From assembly GCF_015351395.1 (NCBI RefSeq), contig NZ_JADKPV010000003.1, positions 164,618 to 228,617 of the forward strand: a DNA stretch of 64,000 nt, written 5' to 3'. Made by a program: the position numbers and the translations under genes. Positions within the stretch are counted from its first letter, which is position 1. Each line of letters opens with the position of its first letter. Below are positions 1 to 8,020 of this stretch, one piece after another. The stretch comes from Savagea serpentis (GTDB lineage Bacteria; Bacillota; Bacilli; Bacillales_A; Planococcaceae). A model generated the notes under the pieces. The model searched no databases, was not told where the DNA came from, and worked only from the letters and a program-made list of their open reading frames with translations.

Positions 1-137
1 AAAGAAGATAAACAAAACTGCTCGATTAATTGCTTTGGGGTTTCGTGTCGCTCTACTGTTCCATCTAATGTATAGACGATGCTTTTCGTCTTTCCGATAA
101 AATGTGGCGCAATGGCTAAAATACGTTCTACTTTCAT
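1..137 (-). CDS. 5' part of an unidentified gene cut by the window edge (weakly ComK-like)
   Basis: A reading frame of 45 codons starts with ATG at 137 and runs off the left edge. An AAAGGAGAG ribosome site lies about 8 nt upstream, so the start is well supported. The visible N-terminus begins MKVERILAIAPHFIGKTK and contains the stretch ETPKQLIEQFC. That stretch loosely recalls the pattern around the first conserved Cys of ComK, the competence transcription factor, but too little is visible to decide. It is divergent from a small sigma factor. Identity is inference; the existence of the gene is fairly sure. Confidence 0.5.
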   Translation of the reverse strand, partial: MKVERILAIAPHFIGKTKSIVYTLDGTVERHETPKQLIEQFCLSS

Positions 138-179
138 CCGTTTCTCTCCTTTACCTCCAACATTTTCATTCATTTTTTA

Positions 180-208
180 TTTTTACACCGGTCTTTTTGA
201 AAAATCAA
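180..208 (-). promoter_or_regulatory. Candidate sigma-A promoter for the cut-off gene
   Basis: Read leftward, TTGATT (203-208) and TAAAAA (180-185) are 17 nt apart, followed by the ribosome site of the partial gene. A single AAAA-N5-TTTT box (224-236) lies just upstream; this is the half-site shape bound by ComK but could be chance in AT-rich DNA. Confidence 0.4.
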
Positions 209-343
209 CTAAATACTCATTCCAAAATTTAATTTTAACCCGGGCGTTTTTTAGTTTTGCTCAGTCGCGTATATTTCCTTCTTTTTTTACAGTGAAGTCA
301 CCTAGGAATATTCGTTTCGTGCACGAACAGACTGGAGAAAAAA

Positions 344-835
344 TTGGACTACGAACAAGTATTAGAACAATATCGCCCGATGATTTCAGCCATCATTCGT
401 GATTTCAACATCTATACAGACTTTGAAGACTATGAACAAATTGCAATGCTTGCCCTTTGGCAGGCGATTCAAATTTATGATGAGGAGCGTGGCGCTTTTT
501 CTTCGATTGCGTACACTTTAATGAAGCGAGCAGTCGGAAATGCGTTGCGCAAAAACATCCGAGCGGCGAAGCAAGTGCCTGTCGAATCCGATACATTACA
601 ATATTTAACGGAAACGACAACGGATGAAAATGAAGCAGAAGAATGGCTCGCGCTCATTTTTGAACATCTGTCACCCGAAGAACAGCAACTTGCCTATCTT
701 TATTGGATTGAAGAAAAACCAAATGATGAGCTCGCTCAGTTGTTTCAAATTTCATATGAAGGGGTAACGAAACGCAAATATCGCTTGCTGAGAAAACTAA
801 AGAAAATTGCCACTTCTTTGCAAAAAAATGATTAG
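344..835 (+). CDS. Small sigma-70 family RNA polymerase sigma factor
   Basis: This is a 163-residue sigma factor with only regions 2 and 4, the layout of alternative (SigH/ECF-like) factors. Region 2 covers roughly residues 8-75, with the FEDYEQIAMLALWQAIQIYD helix pair that contacts core polymerase and the -10 element. Region 4 covers roughly 108-155 (LSPEEQQLAYLYWIEEK...YEGVTKRKYRLLRKLKK), a helix-turn-helix for the -35 element. The start is TTG at 344, preceded by GGAG at 334-337. It is divergent from the partial gene on the left. The regulon is unknown; small factors of this type include competence regulators in Staphylococcus and Streptococcus, which is of interest only if the neighbour is ComK-like. 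Family sure, role unknown. Confidence 0.85.
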   Translation: MDYEQVLEQYRPMISAIIRDFNIYTDFEDYEQIAMLALWQAIQIYDEERGAFSSIAYTLMKRAVGNALRKNIRAAKQVPVESDTLQYLTETTTDENEAEEWLALIFEHLSPEEQQLAYLYWIEEKPNDELAQLFQISYEGVTKRKYRLLRKLKKIATSLQKND

Positions 836-901
836 GTAAAGCAACTTTCTCATTTCAATGAGCGTCTAACTATGGAAGATGAATCACTTGGAGGCGCAAT
901 T

Positions 902-1834
902 ATGACTAGTCGAATAGAAAGAAAGAGAAAGAAAAAAAGAGCGGTGTGGAAATGGATTTTACTCATTTTCGCCATCGTTCTCGCAGCAGGCGTCGCTTAT
1001 GCTGCTAAAATGTACATCGATTTAAAATCGACCGTTCAAAATATACATGAACCAATCGATAGCGAAAAAAGAGAGGATGATTTAACATTTCACGAACAAG
1101 AGCCGTTCTCTGTCTTATTGCTCGGTGTCGATGAAAGACCCGGAGATGGCGGACGATCCGATACGATGATCGTCCTCACCGTAAACCCTGAGACGAACTC
1201 GACAAAAATGTTAAGCATTCCGCGCGACACGTATACCGAGATTGTCGGACATGGGACTTCGGATAAAATTAACCATGCTTACGCATACGGCGGAGCGAAA
1301 ATGGCCATTCAATCGGTTGAAAACTTATTTGATATACCGATCGACTTTTTCGTTCAAGTAAATATGGAAAGCTTTAAAGAAATCGTCAATGCTGTCGGTG
1401 GCGTCGATGTTATCAGTCCATTAGACTTCGATTTAGAAGGGTATCATTTCAATAAAGGACCGCTCACTTTAAATGGAGACGAAGCGTTAAAATACGTCCG
1501 CATGCGGAAGGAAGATCCACGTGGAGACTGGGGACGACAAGACCGTCAACGTCAAGTCGTGGAAGCCGTTATGAAAAAAGGCGCTTCCGTCAGCACGCTC
1601 GTCAATTACCGTCCGATATTCGACGCGATTCAAAACAATTTCAAAACGAATATGACATTCGACGAAATGGTTTCGATTCAAAAACATTATAAAGACGCGG
1701 CGAAACAGTTGGAACAACTTCATTTAGAAGAAGGCGAAGGTCAATTTATCGGCAATATTTGGTACTACATGCCGAACGAAGAAGAATTAAACGAAGTCAT
1801 TCGTACATTACGCGAACATTTAGAATTACAATAA
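902..1834 (+). CDS. LytR-CpsA-Psr (LCP) family wall-polymer ligase
   Basis: LCP proteins transfer lipid-linked anionic polymers such as teichoic acid or capsule onto peptidoglycan at the outer face of the membrane. The 310-residue product has a basic cytoplasmic tail, one membrane anchor at about residues 14-34, then the extracellular LCP domain. The hallmark stretches are present: LLGVDERPGDGGRSDTMIVL, SIPRDTY and KINHAYAYGG, which supply the Arg and Asp residues for the pyrophosphate lipid. The open frame extends to an ATG at 872, but GGAGG at 890-894 places the true start at 902. It lies after the sigma factor with a 66-nt gap and ends in a terminator. Confidence 0.9.
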   Translation: MTSRIERKRKKKRAVWKWILLIFAIVLAAGVAYAAKMYIDLKSTVQNIHEPIDSEKREDDLTFHEQEPFSVLLLGVDERPGDGGRSDTMIVLTVNPETNSTKMLSIPRDTYTEIVGHGTSDKINHAYAYGGAKMAIQSVENLFDIPIDFFVQVNMESFKEIVNAVGGVDVISPLDFDLEGYHFNKGPLTLNGDEALKYVRMRKEDPRGDWGRQDRQRQVVEAVMKKGASVSTLVNYRPIFDAIQNNFKTNMTFDEMVSIQKHYKDAAKQLEQLHLEEGEGQFIGNIWYYMPNEEELNEVIRTLREHLELQ

Positions 1835-1838
1835 TAGA

Positions 1839-1877
1839 AAAGAGCATTCCGCTAATTAGGCAGAATGCTCTTTTTTT
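1839..1877. terminator. Bidirectional intrinsic terminator
   Basis: AGAGCATTC and GAATGCTCT form a stem (about 1841-1871) followed by a T run on the plus strand and preceded by A residues that give a shorter T run leftward. It separates two convergent genes. Confidence 0.85.
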
Positions 1878-2475
1878 ATGAAAACAAAATACGTTCATCT
1901 TGATTAGCTAAATAAAGTCGCCCTAATTCATTCCGATAACTTAATGTTTCTTTCGCTACAGGAGCTGCGATTTTCATTCCATTATCGAAGACGATTAAAG
2001 AACCTACACTATATTCTTTCTCTCGTTTCTCCTTCATGATTTTCTCTTGTTTCTTCAAATTCGGCTGACGCATTTCTAATGAGGACATATTGGATGACGC
2101 GCTGTAATAATAGTTAAAAATTCCGAACAAGCGATCCGCACGATACCAAATGCTCTGTTCATTGCGCTGCCCTTCCGTCGGTGTGAAAATATACGTCTCT
2201 TCATCTACAGTAAACGTAATCGGCACTTTGTACAGCTTTTCATTTTGATAAATCAACATTTCTGGAAACTTGTTCAAGTGCTCGATTCGTTGGCGAACTA
2301 ATAAATCATAGTTCAAACCGTAGTTCTCTAGTGAATATTTCAACTGATAAAAAGGATTGTGCCAAGCAGCATAATAGTTATCGCCTTGTAACACAAATGA
2401 CCGCTGACGTTCTCCGGGAAGAAATGCTAAAATATCCGCATGAAAACTAGGCGTGTAATATTTGGAATCTTTCAT
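1876..2475 (-). CDS. Hypothetical cytoplasmic protein
   Basis: I do not recognise this 199-residue protein. It has no signal peptide or membrane segment and is rich in Tyr, Glu and Lys. A charged segment near residue 145 (LKKQEKIMKEKREKEY) probably forms a helix. The start is ATG at 2475, with AAGGAG 8 nt upstream; a GTG three codons earlier overlaps that ribosome site and is unlikely. It follows the deoxyribonucleotidase gene with a gap that contains a large inverted repeat. No function can be inferred. Confidence 0.65.
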   Translation of the reverse strand: MKDSKYYTPSFHADILAFLPGERQRSFVLQGDNYYAAWHNPFYQLKYSLENYGLNYDLLVRQRIEHLNKFPEMLIYQNEKLYKVPITFTVDEETYIFTPTEGQRNEQSIWYRADRLFGIFNYYYSASSNMSSLEMRQPNLKKQEKIMKEKREKEYSVGSLIVFDNGMKIAAPVAKETLSYRNELGRLYLANQDERILFS

Positions 2476-2491
2476 GATTGTCACTCCTTAA

Positions 2492-2532
2492 AATCATTAA
2501 AATATAGAGGGATACAATATATTTTAATGATT
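2492..2532. repeat. Perfect 14-bp inverted repeat between two genes
   Basis: AATCATTAAAATAT (2492-2505) is repeated in inverse (2519-2532) around a 13-nt loop. It is AT-rich with no T run, so it is a poor terminator. Its position in the 5' region of the hypothetical gene suggests an operator or an mRNA stem. Function not known. Confidence 0.6.
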
Positions 2533-2549
2533 CACTTTAAAGAGTCAAT

Positions 2550-3089
2550 CTATTCCACTAGCTGTTTGAGGAAATAATGTTCAACCTCTGCCCAATTTTT
2601 CATTTTTACATCGTACTCAACATGGACATTGTTCGGTGCTTCAAACATCACTCCTCGTCCTGTGAAACTCGTCAATTGTGTAATATTATCATCGATTAAA
2701 TAATCGGCGTGGATCACTTTTTTATCTCCGCAAAACACGAATAAACTCGGATTTAAAAATGGGAAATGCTCGCGCAACCAATCGTATTTCGCATCGAATG
2801 AATTCGGAACTTCCATCGCTGCCGTCGCGATCATAATTTCATAATGCTCACTCAAACGATGCAACACTTCTTGACTCCCTTCAATCACAGGGAATGTGCG
2901 GAAGTAATCGCGCTCTTGAATTTTTTCAAAAAAGTATTCTAAATCATTCGGAAATAAATCCATAATTTTTTTACCTTCTAAATCCCGCTTCGTAAAATTC
3001 GTGCCAACATGTTCATTCATTAGCTTTAAAGATGTTCCTGAAAAGTCAGCTAACACTTCATCCATATCTACCGCAATTCTTTTTTTCAA
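2550..3089 (-). CDS. 5'(3')-deoxyribonucleotidase (NT5C type, HAD superfamily)
   Basis: Enzymes of this family remove the phosphate from deoxynucleoside monophosphates and trim dNTP pools. The HAD nucleophile motif DMDEVLADF begins at residue 7, motif II is the IATAAM stretch, and the DYLIDDN stretch gives the metal-binding acidic motif IV. Length (179 residues) fits the family. I chose TTG at 3089 because GGAG lies 8 nt upstream and the HAD motif should be near the N-terminus; the open frame reaches an ATG at 3158 that would add an unlikely 23-residue leader. Family assignment is firm; the exact nucleotide preference is not. Confidence 0.85.
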   Translation of the reverse strand: MKKRIAVDMDEVLADFSGTSLKLMNEHVGTNFTKRDLEGKKIMDLFPNDLEYFFEKIQERDYFRTFPVIEGSQEVLHRLSEHYEIMIATAAMEVPNSFDAKYDWLREHFPFLNPSLFVFCGDKKVIHADYLIDDNITQLTSFTGRGVMFEAPNNVHVEYDVKMKNWAEVEHYFLKQLVE

Positions 3090-3248
3090 TTTCTTCTCTC
3101 CTTCAATCACCATTTCTTCTAGTATATACTTTTTTCCTCTTTCATTTGCAAATTTCATGTTCTATCATTGTGAATTTACTGTGATTATGTTAAAATTTTT
3201 CAAACAACCAATCATCCTACAACTTTACTTAGAGAAAGGATTTTTCAT

Positions 3249-3938
3249 ATGCATACATTATCGAGGAAAACGCTCGTTGAACAAGTGACGGAGGCCATCG
3301 AACGCGAAATTGAAAATGAAACGTGGCCGGTCGGTTCGAAAATTCCGTCCGAACCAGAACTTGTCGAACGCTTCGACGTGAGTCGCAATACGGTGCGTGA
3401 AGCGATTAAAGCGCTCGTTCATACCGGCGTCTTACAGTCGAAACAAGGTAGCGGCACCATCGTTTGTGCACGCAATAGCTTTTCAGCGGTCATTCAAAAA
3501 GAACTCGCAACGCAACAGTTGCGCCATACGCTCGAAGTCCGCTTCGCTTTGGAGCGAGAAGCCGCACGCCTTGCGAGCTTGCATCATACGGACGAACAAT
3601 TACTTCATATGAAACGAGCGATGAAACATGCAAGAACAGCTTTAGAAGGACATGATATCGAAGCCTTTTTAAAAGCGGACTTTGCTTTTCATGAAGCGGT
3701 CATTCATGCGTCTCACAACGACTTATTAATCGACCTATACGGTCAATTGTCCGAACGTATCGAACAATCGATTCGCGAACTCGTTTCCACTGATCAAGAA
3801 TTTGCGATTCATCGTCATATTCATACCGAATTGTTCGAAGCGATTCAACAACGGGACGTCGCACAAGCTTTAATTGAAGCAGAACGCTATATTACGCAAT
3901 TTCAACATGTGTACGAAACAGCTAAAGGAGAATTATAA
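3249..3938 (+). CDS. GntR family transcriptional regulator, FadR subfamily (FCD domain)
   Basis: The 229-residue protein has an N-terminal winged helix (about residues 8-75; PSEPELVERFDVSRNTVREAI is the recognition region) and a C-terminal all-helical FCD ligand domain. The FCD metal ligands are visible: Asp and His in DFAFHEAVIHAS, then His in HRHIHTELFEAI. AAAGGA precedes the ATG. The stop overlaps the start of the transporter gene by one base, so the two form an operon; it probably regulates that transporter and itself in response to a small acid or similar ligand (inference). Confidence 0.9.
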   Translation: MHTLSRKTLVEQVTEAIEREIENETWPVGSKIPSEPELVERFDVSRNTVREAIKALVHTGVLQSKQGSGTIVCARNSFSAVIQKELATQQLRHTLEVRFALEREAARLASLHHTDEQLLHMKRAMKHARTALEGHDIEAFLKADFAFHEAVIHASHNDLLIDLYGQLSERIEQSIRELVSTDQEFAIHRHIHTELFEAIQQRDVAQALIEAERYITQFQHVYETAKGEL

Positions 3939-5110
3939 TGACAAAATCTTCAACGAATAAATCATGGCTCCTCATTATTGGAATCATGCTCATTGCGGCG
4001 AATTTACGAGCACCGATTACAGCAGTCGGCTCTTTAATTAACGATATCGTCGACGACTTACAACTATCGAATGCGGTCGCAGGTTCCATTACGACGATTC
4101 CGTTACTCGCGTTCGCCATCTTCTCACCGTTCGCTCCGAAAATTGCACAACGATTCGGGTTAGAACGGACGATTTTTTACTCGATGATCGCTTTAACGAT
4201 TGGGATTTTCATTCGTTCAACATCTTCTATTGCTCTACTATTTGGTGGGACCATTTTGCTCGGATTAGCCATTTCAATCGGGAACGTATTACTTCCTGGA
4301 TATGTAAAATTAAAATTCCCTCATCAAATCGGCTTGATGACTGGTTTATATGCTGTCTTTATGAACATATTCGGAGCACTTGCATCAGGGATTAGTGTAC
4401 CGCTATCCAATGTCGGTTCACTCGGCTGGCAAGGAGCACTCGCGGTATTCGGCGGGCTTTCTTTACTCGCGACCATCGTTTGGATGCCACAGCTAAAACA
4501 AAATATCGTTCCACCGAAAGTGACGTCTCAAGAGAAAAAGCCTTCACTTCTCAAATCACCACTCGCTTGGTCGGTGACGCTATTTATGGGGACACAATCT
4601 CTACTCTTTTATACGATTGTCGCTTGGTTACCGCCGATGCTTCAGACGAAAGGGTACTCACCTGAAAGTGCTGGATGGATGTTGTTTGCTGTACAAATGA
4701 CGATCGTGCCCGTTACGTTCATCGTACCGATTATCGCGGGTAAAATGAAAAATCAATTCGGATTAGCGATTTTTACTGCACTCGCTTTCGCAACAGGTAT
4801 TATTTTCTTAATTATTAATGAGCCCATTCTTATTCTTCCTGCTGTTATTTCACTCGGGATTGGAGCGGGTAGTGCGTTCAGTTTAGCGATGATGCTGTTC
4901 ACATTGCGCACGAATACAGTAGACGAGGCAGCTCAATTATCTGGTATGGCACAATCTGCGGGTTACTTACTCGCCGCAACAGGCCCGGTCATCTTCGGGA
5001 AACTGTACGACTTAACATTAGACTGGGACACATCCCTCTACATTTTACTCAGCATGACCCTCATTATTTTATTCGCCGGTCTTTATGCAAGCCAGTCGAA
5101 AACGGTATAA
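3938..5110 (+). CDS. MFS transporter, CynX/NimT (cyanate/2-nitroimidazole) family
   Basis: A 390-residue membrane protein with about 12 hydrophobic spans. The N-terminus (LIIGIMLIAANLRAPITAVG) is the signature of the CynX/NimT/YycB branch of the major facilitator superfamily, whose members export or import small anions and nitroimidazoles. The ATG overlaps the stop of the GntR gene (TAATG) and AAAGGAG lies within that gene, showing translational coupling. The substrate cannot be read from sequence. Confidence 0.85.
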   Translation: MTKSSTNKSWLLIIGIMLIAANLRAPITAVGSLINDIVDDLQLSNAVAGSITTIPLLAFAIFSPFAPKIAQRFGLERTIFYSMIALTIGIFIRSTSSIALLFGGTILLGLAISIGNVLLPGYVKLKFPHQIGLMTGLYAVFMNIFGALASGISVPLSNVGSLGWQGALAVFGGLSLLATIVWMPQLKQNIVPPKVTSQEKKPSLLKSPLAWSVTLFMGTQSLLFYTIVAWLPPMLQTKGYSPESAGWMLFAVQMTIVPVTFIVPIIAGKMKNQFGLAIFTALAFATGIIFLIINEPILILPAVISLGIGAGSAFSLAMMLFTLRTNTVDEAAQLSGMAQSAGYLLAATGPVIFGKLYDLTLDWDTSLYILLSMTLIILFAGLYASQSKTV

Positions 5111-5120
5111 CTTCTAAATA

Positions 5121-5168
5121 AAAAAATGTGTGACATCCGCCATATAATCTGGGTGTCACACATTTTTA
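5121..5168. terminator. Bidirectional intrinsic terminator
   Basis: AAAAATGTGTGACATCC and its near-perfect complement around a 12-nt loop, with A and T runs on both sides, between convergent MFS genes. Confidence 0.9.
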
Positions 5169-5180
5169 AAATTTCTATGC

Positions 5181-6365
5181 TTATATTCTTTCCCTTCTAA
5201 ATGAACGCATTATTAAAATCAAAAGTGCGACGAGCGCTAACACAAAACAAAAGACAAATACTGATTCGTATTGTTCACCTCGAAGGAACACAGAAGCGAG
5301 TAATGGCCCTAAAACAATACCAAAAGCATAAAAAGACTGAAACAGTCCCATAGCTCCCATCTTAATATCAGGCTCAACCGTTTCAATCGCTCCAGCTAAA
5401 GTTAAAGGAAATACAGGTCCAAGCGCTCCACCAATGACGATATGTGCTACATAAAAAATCCATAAAGAAGTTGTCGAAGCAAGCAATATAAATGCGAACG
5501 CTATGCTGACAAAACACCCTATTAATATACGTGAACGTTGTTTAAGAGATAAATCAAATCTCATTAAAACAAATGCCCCTAAACTATGAGGGAGAAAAAA
5601 ACTTAAAACAACCCAGATCATCGCCTGTTCTCCGACTCCTAGTGTCGTCGCATACGGAATCGAATAGCCGAATATTGTAATAAATAAAAGAGCATGTCCG
5701 AGTAATGAAATGACACCACTCCTCCATGTATCCCGATGATGTAAAATACGTTCTATTAACGCTTTAAGAGACCCCTTTTGCGTTTTAGTTACTGGCGGGA
5801 ATTGGATTTGCATCATGCAATATAAGCCTGCTATTGTACTCATTAACGCTAGTATAAAAGGTATTTTCCAACCAAAATAGTGGACCATATATCCTGTCAT
5901 TGACATACAGACAAGCTGTGTCGTAATCGTTAAAAACTGAACGAATCCCATCGCTTTTGCAAGATGTTTTGTTGAGAAGAAGGTTGCATAAAGAACAGTT
6001 ACCATCACCCACATAGAAGCACTAATCCCAATCATAAAGCGCGCTAAAAAAACTGATGTGAATGAATTTGAAACAATTAAAAGAAAAGAACTGAAAAAGG
6101 CGAATATAAAGCTACTTCGAAAAAACATAATTTGGAATTTCGGATATCGACTCGCCCAGACCCCTAAAGGAAAACGAAGAAGAACTTGTGATATTCCATA
6201 GCTTGCTAATAATATGCCAATTGTTAACGTGCTAAATTGAACATGTTCAAGATATAAAGTAAATGTGGGAACATAAATATAGTTAGAAAACCAAAATAAA
6301 ATAATGGTTAAAACAAAAAATAGATGACTTCTTTCCATAGTAGAATCTTGCAAATATTTCTTCAT
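5181..6365 (-). CDS. MFS transporter of unknown substrate
   Basis: The 394-residue product has about 12 membrane spans and an Arg-rich C-terminus (MRSFRRERI). The stretch LLRFPLGVWASRYPK after the second span matches motif A of the major facilitator superfamily in altered form. The start is ATG at 6365 with only a weak ribosome site (AGCAGG). It stands alone between two terminators. It is not close to the CynX-type protein beside it. No substrate can be named; a drug or sugar exporter is equally possible. Confidence 0.8.
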   Translation of the reverse strand: MKKYLQDSTMERSHLFFVLTIILFWFSNYIYVPTFTLYLEHVQFSTLTIGILLASYGISQVLLRFPLGVWASRYPKFQIMFFRSSFIFAFFSSFLLIVSNSFTSVFLARFMIGISASMWVMVTVLYATFFSTKHLAKAMGFVQFLTITTQLVCMSMTGYMVHYFGWKIPFILALMSTIAGLYCMMQIQFPPVTKTQKGSLKALIERILHHRDTWRSGVISLLGHALLFITIFGYSIPYATTLGVGEQAMIWVVLSFFLPHSLGAFVLMRFDLSLKQRSRILIGCFVSIAFAFILLASTTSLWIFYVAHIVIGGALGPVFPLTLAGAIETVEPDIKMGAMGLFQSFYAFGIVLGPLLASVFLRGEQYESVFVFCFVLALVALLILIMRSFRRERI

Positions 6366-6386
6366 AAATTAACCTGCTTTCTATTT

Positions 6387-6431
6387 AGAAAAAGCGTTTT
6401 GACATTCACCGAAGTGCATGTCAAAACGCTT
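6387..6431 (-). terminator. Intrinsic terminator of the catabolic operon
   Basis: Read leftward, AAGCGTTTTGACAT (complement at 6418-6431) pairs with ATGTCAAAACGCTT (complement at 6392-6405), followed by TTTTTCT. It lies just after the aldehyde dehydrogenase, the last gene of the large leftward operon. Confidence 0.85.
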
Positions 6432-6458
6432 AATCTATGCAGTTTGTTCTAACGATAC

Positions 6459-7889
6459 TTAATTTAAGCCAATCGAAATAAATTTCGTTTCTAAGAAATC
6501 TTCAATCCCTTGTCTTCCGCCTTCGCGACCTAAACCACTTTCTTTGAAGCCACCAAATGGCGCTTGCGGTGTTGAAGGAGCGCCGTCATTCACCCCGACA
6601 ATTCCATACTCTAACGCTTCACTCACGCGAATCGCATCCGATAAATTTTGCGTAAATACATACGCTGCTAATCCAAACGGAGAATTATTCGCTCTTTCAA
6701 TCGCTTCTTCGACAGTTTTAAATGTCGTGATCGGTACGAGTGGACCAAATGTCTCCTCATACATACAAAGCATATCGTCTGTCACACTTGAAATCACAGT
6801 AGGCTTATAATAGAAACCGTCCGCTTCTATATAACGTGTGCCCCCTACTGTAATTTGAGCGCCTTTCGAGCGAGCATCTTCGACATGTTCATTCACTTTA
6901 GAAACCGCTGCCTCATCAATTAATGGGCCGATGTCTGTTTCATCTTCTAAACCGTTTCCAATACGGAACTGTTTAACCGCTGCTGTAATGCGTTCAACAA
7001 ATTCCACTTCAATCGATTCATGAACGAACACACGATTCGTACAAATACACGTTTGTCCAGCATTGCGGAATTTCGATGCTAGTACACCTTCAACCGCCCG
7101 ATCTAAATCTGCATCTTTCAAGACGAGGAAAGGCGCATGGCCTCCTAATTCTAACGATACCTTTTTCATCGTATCGGCCGCATCTTTCATCAATTGTTTA
7201 CCGACTTCCGTCGAACCTGTAAACGTTAATTTGCGAACGCGTGAATCTTGATTCCATACTTCGCCAATATCACGGCTTGAGCCTGTTACGATATTGATGA
7301 CACCTTTTGGAATGCCTGCTTCTTCCGCGTACTTCACTAATAAAATCGCGGTTAATGGTGTTTGACTTGCTGGCTTCATCACAACGGTACAACCCGCTGC
7401 GAGAGCTGGTGCTACTTTACGTGTAATCATCGCTGCTGGGAAATTCCAAGGGGTGATCGATGCGACAACACCGATCGGTTGACGATGGACAACGAGTCGC
7501 TTATTCGCATGAGAAGCTGGAATCGTTTCTCCATAAATGCGCTTCGCTTCTTCCGCATACCAAAGAACATACGCATTCGCATAACGTACTTCTCCTAACG
7601 CTTCACGCAAAGGCTTCCCTTGTTCTTGTGTCATCGTCATCGCAATTTCTTGCTCATTTTGTTGAATTAAAGAATACCAACGATACAAATATTGGCTGCG
7701 TTCTTCCGCTGTCAATGCACTCCATGCTTTCAATGCTCCGTGAGCTGCATCAACCGCTGAAGCAGCAGCTTCTGCACCACCATATGGAACCGACGCAATC
7801 GTTTCACGCGTCGCTGGATTTTCAACATATAATCGCTCTAACTCTTTGCCTACCCATTCACCGTCAATATACATTTCATACTGTTTCAT
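6459..7889 (-). CDS. gabD: NAD(P)-dependent aldehyde dehydrogenase, succinate-semialdehyde type (GabD-like)
   Basis: The enzyme oxidises a short-chain aldehyde to its acid with NAD(P). The 476-residue protein is collinear with GabD. It has the Asn-bearing TPWNFPAAM stretch, the general-base Glu in LELGGHAPFLVL and the nucleophile Cys in GQTCICTNRVFVH. ATG at 7889 is used because GAGGAG lies 10 nt upstream and MKQYEMYIDGEW is the usual N-terminus. It is the last gene of the TRAP/transketolase operon, so its substrate is probably an aldehyde made there (for example glycolaldehyde or a C3-C4 semialdehyde) rather than GABA-derived succinate semialdehyde. That is inference; GabD-like sequences also serve as sulfolactaldehyde and oxovalerate dehydrogenases. 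Confidence 0.85.
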   Translation of the reverse strand: MKQYEMYIDGEWVGKELERLYVENPATRETIASVPYGGAEAAASAVDAAHGALKAWSALTAEERSQYLYRWYSLIQQNEQEIAMTMTQEQGKPLREALGEVRYANAYVLWYAEEAKRIYGETIPASHANKRLVVHRQPIGVVASITPWNFPAAMITRKVAPALAAGCTVVMKPASQTPLTAILLVKYAEEAGIPKGVINIVTGSSRDIGEVWNQDSRVRKLTFTGSTEVGKQLMKDAADTMKKVSLELGGHAPFLVLKDADLDRAVEGVLASKFRNAGQTCICTNRVFVHESIEVEFVERITAAVKQFRIGNGLEDETDIGPLIDEAAVSKVNEHVEDARSKGAQITVGGTRYIEADGFYYKPTVISSVTDDMLCMYEETFGPLVPITTFKTVEEAIERANNSPFGLAAYVFTQNLSDAIRVSEALEYGIVGVNDGAPSTPQAPFGGFKESGLGREGGRQGIEDFLETKFISIGLN

Positions 7890-7928
7890 CCTATATACGC
7901 TCCTCTCATCTTGAACACGTGAAAACAA

Positions 7929-8002
7929 ACCTTTTTCGACTACGGTTTTTGAAATGAAATGCTGAGTTTCTCTTCCAAGTTGACGTTTGTAGCGAAAAAG
8001 GT
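7929..8002. repeat. Interrupted inverted repeat upstream of the aldehyde dehydrogenase
   Basis: ACCTTTTTCGACTAC (7929-7943) is nearly complementary to GTAGCGAAAAAGGT (7989-8002). The 131-nt gap between the aldehyde dehydrogenase and the dehydrogenase gene before it may therefore hold a control site or an internal promoter. Nothing else is recognisable there. Confidence 0.35.
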
Positions 8003-8020
8003 CATATTTTCATCACGTGA

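Noticed and set aside
224..236. ComK AT-box (AAAA-N5-TTTT)
   Set aside because: Only one half-site is present, and such words are frequent in AT-rich intergenic DNA; kept only as a note under the promoter entry.
79..402. Plus-strand open frame of 107 codons at the window start
   Set aside because: It lies over the divergent promoter region and the start of the sigma factor gene, has no ribosome site and no protein-like composition.
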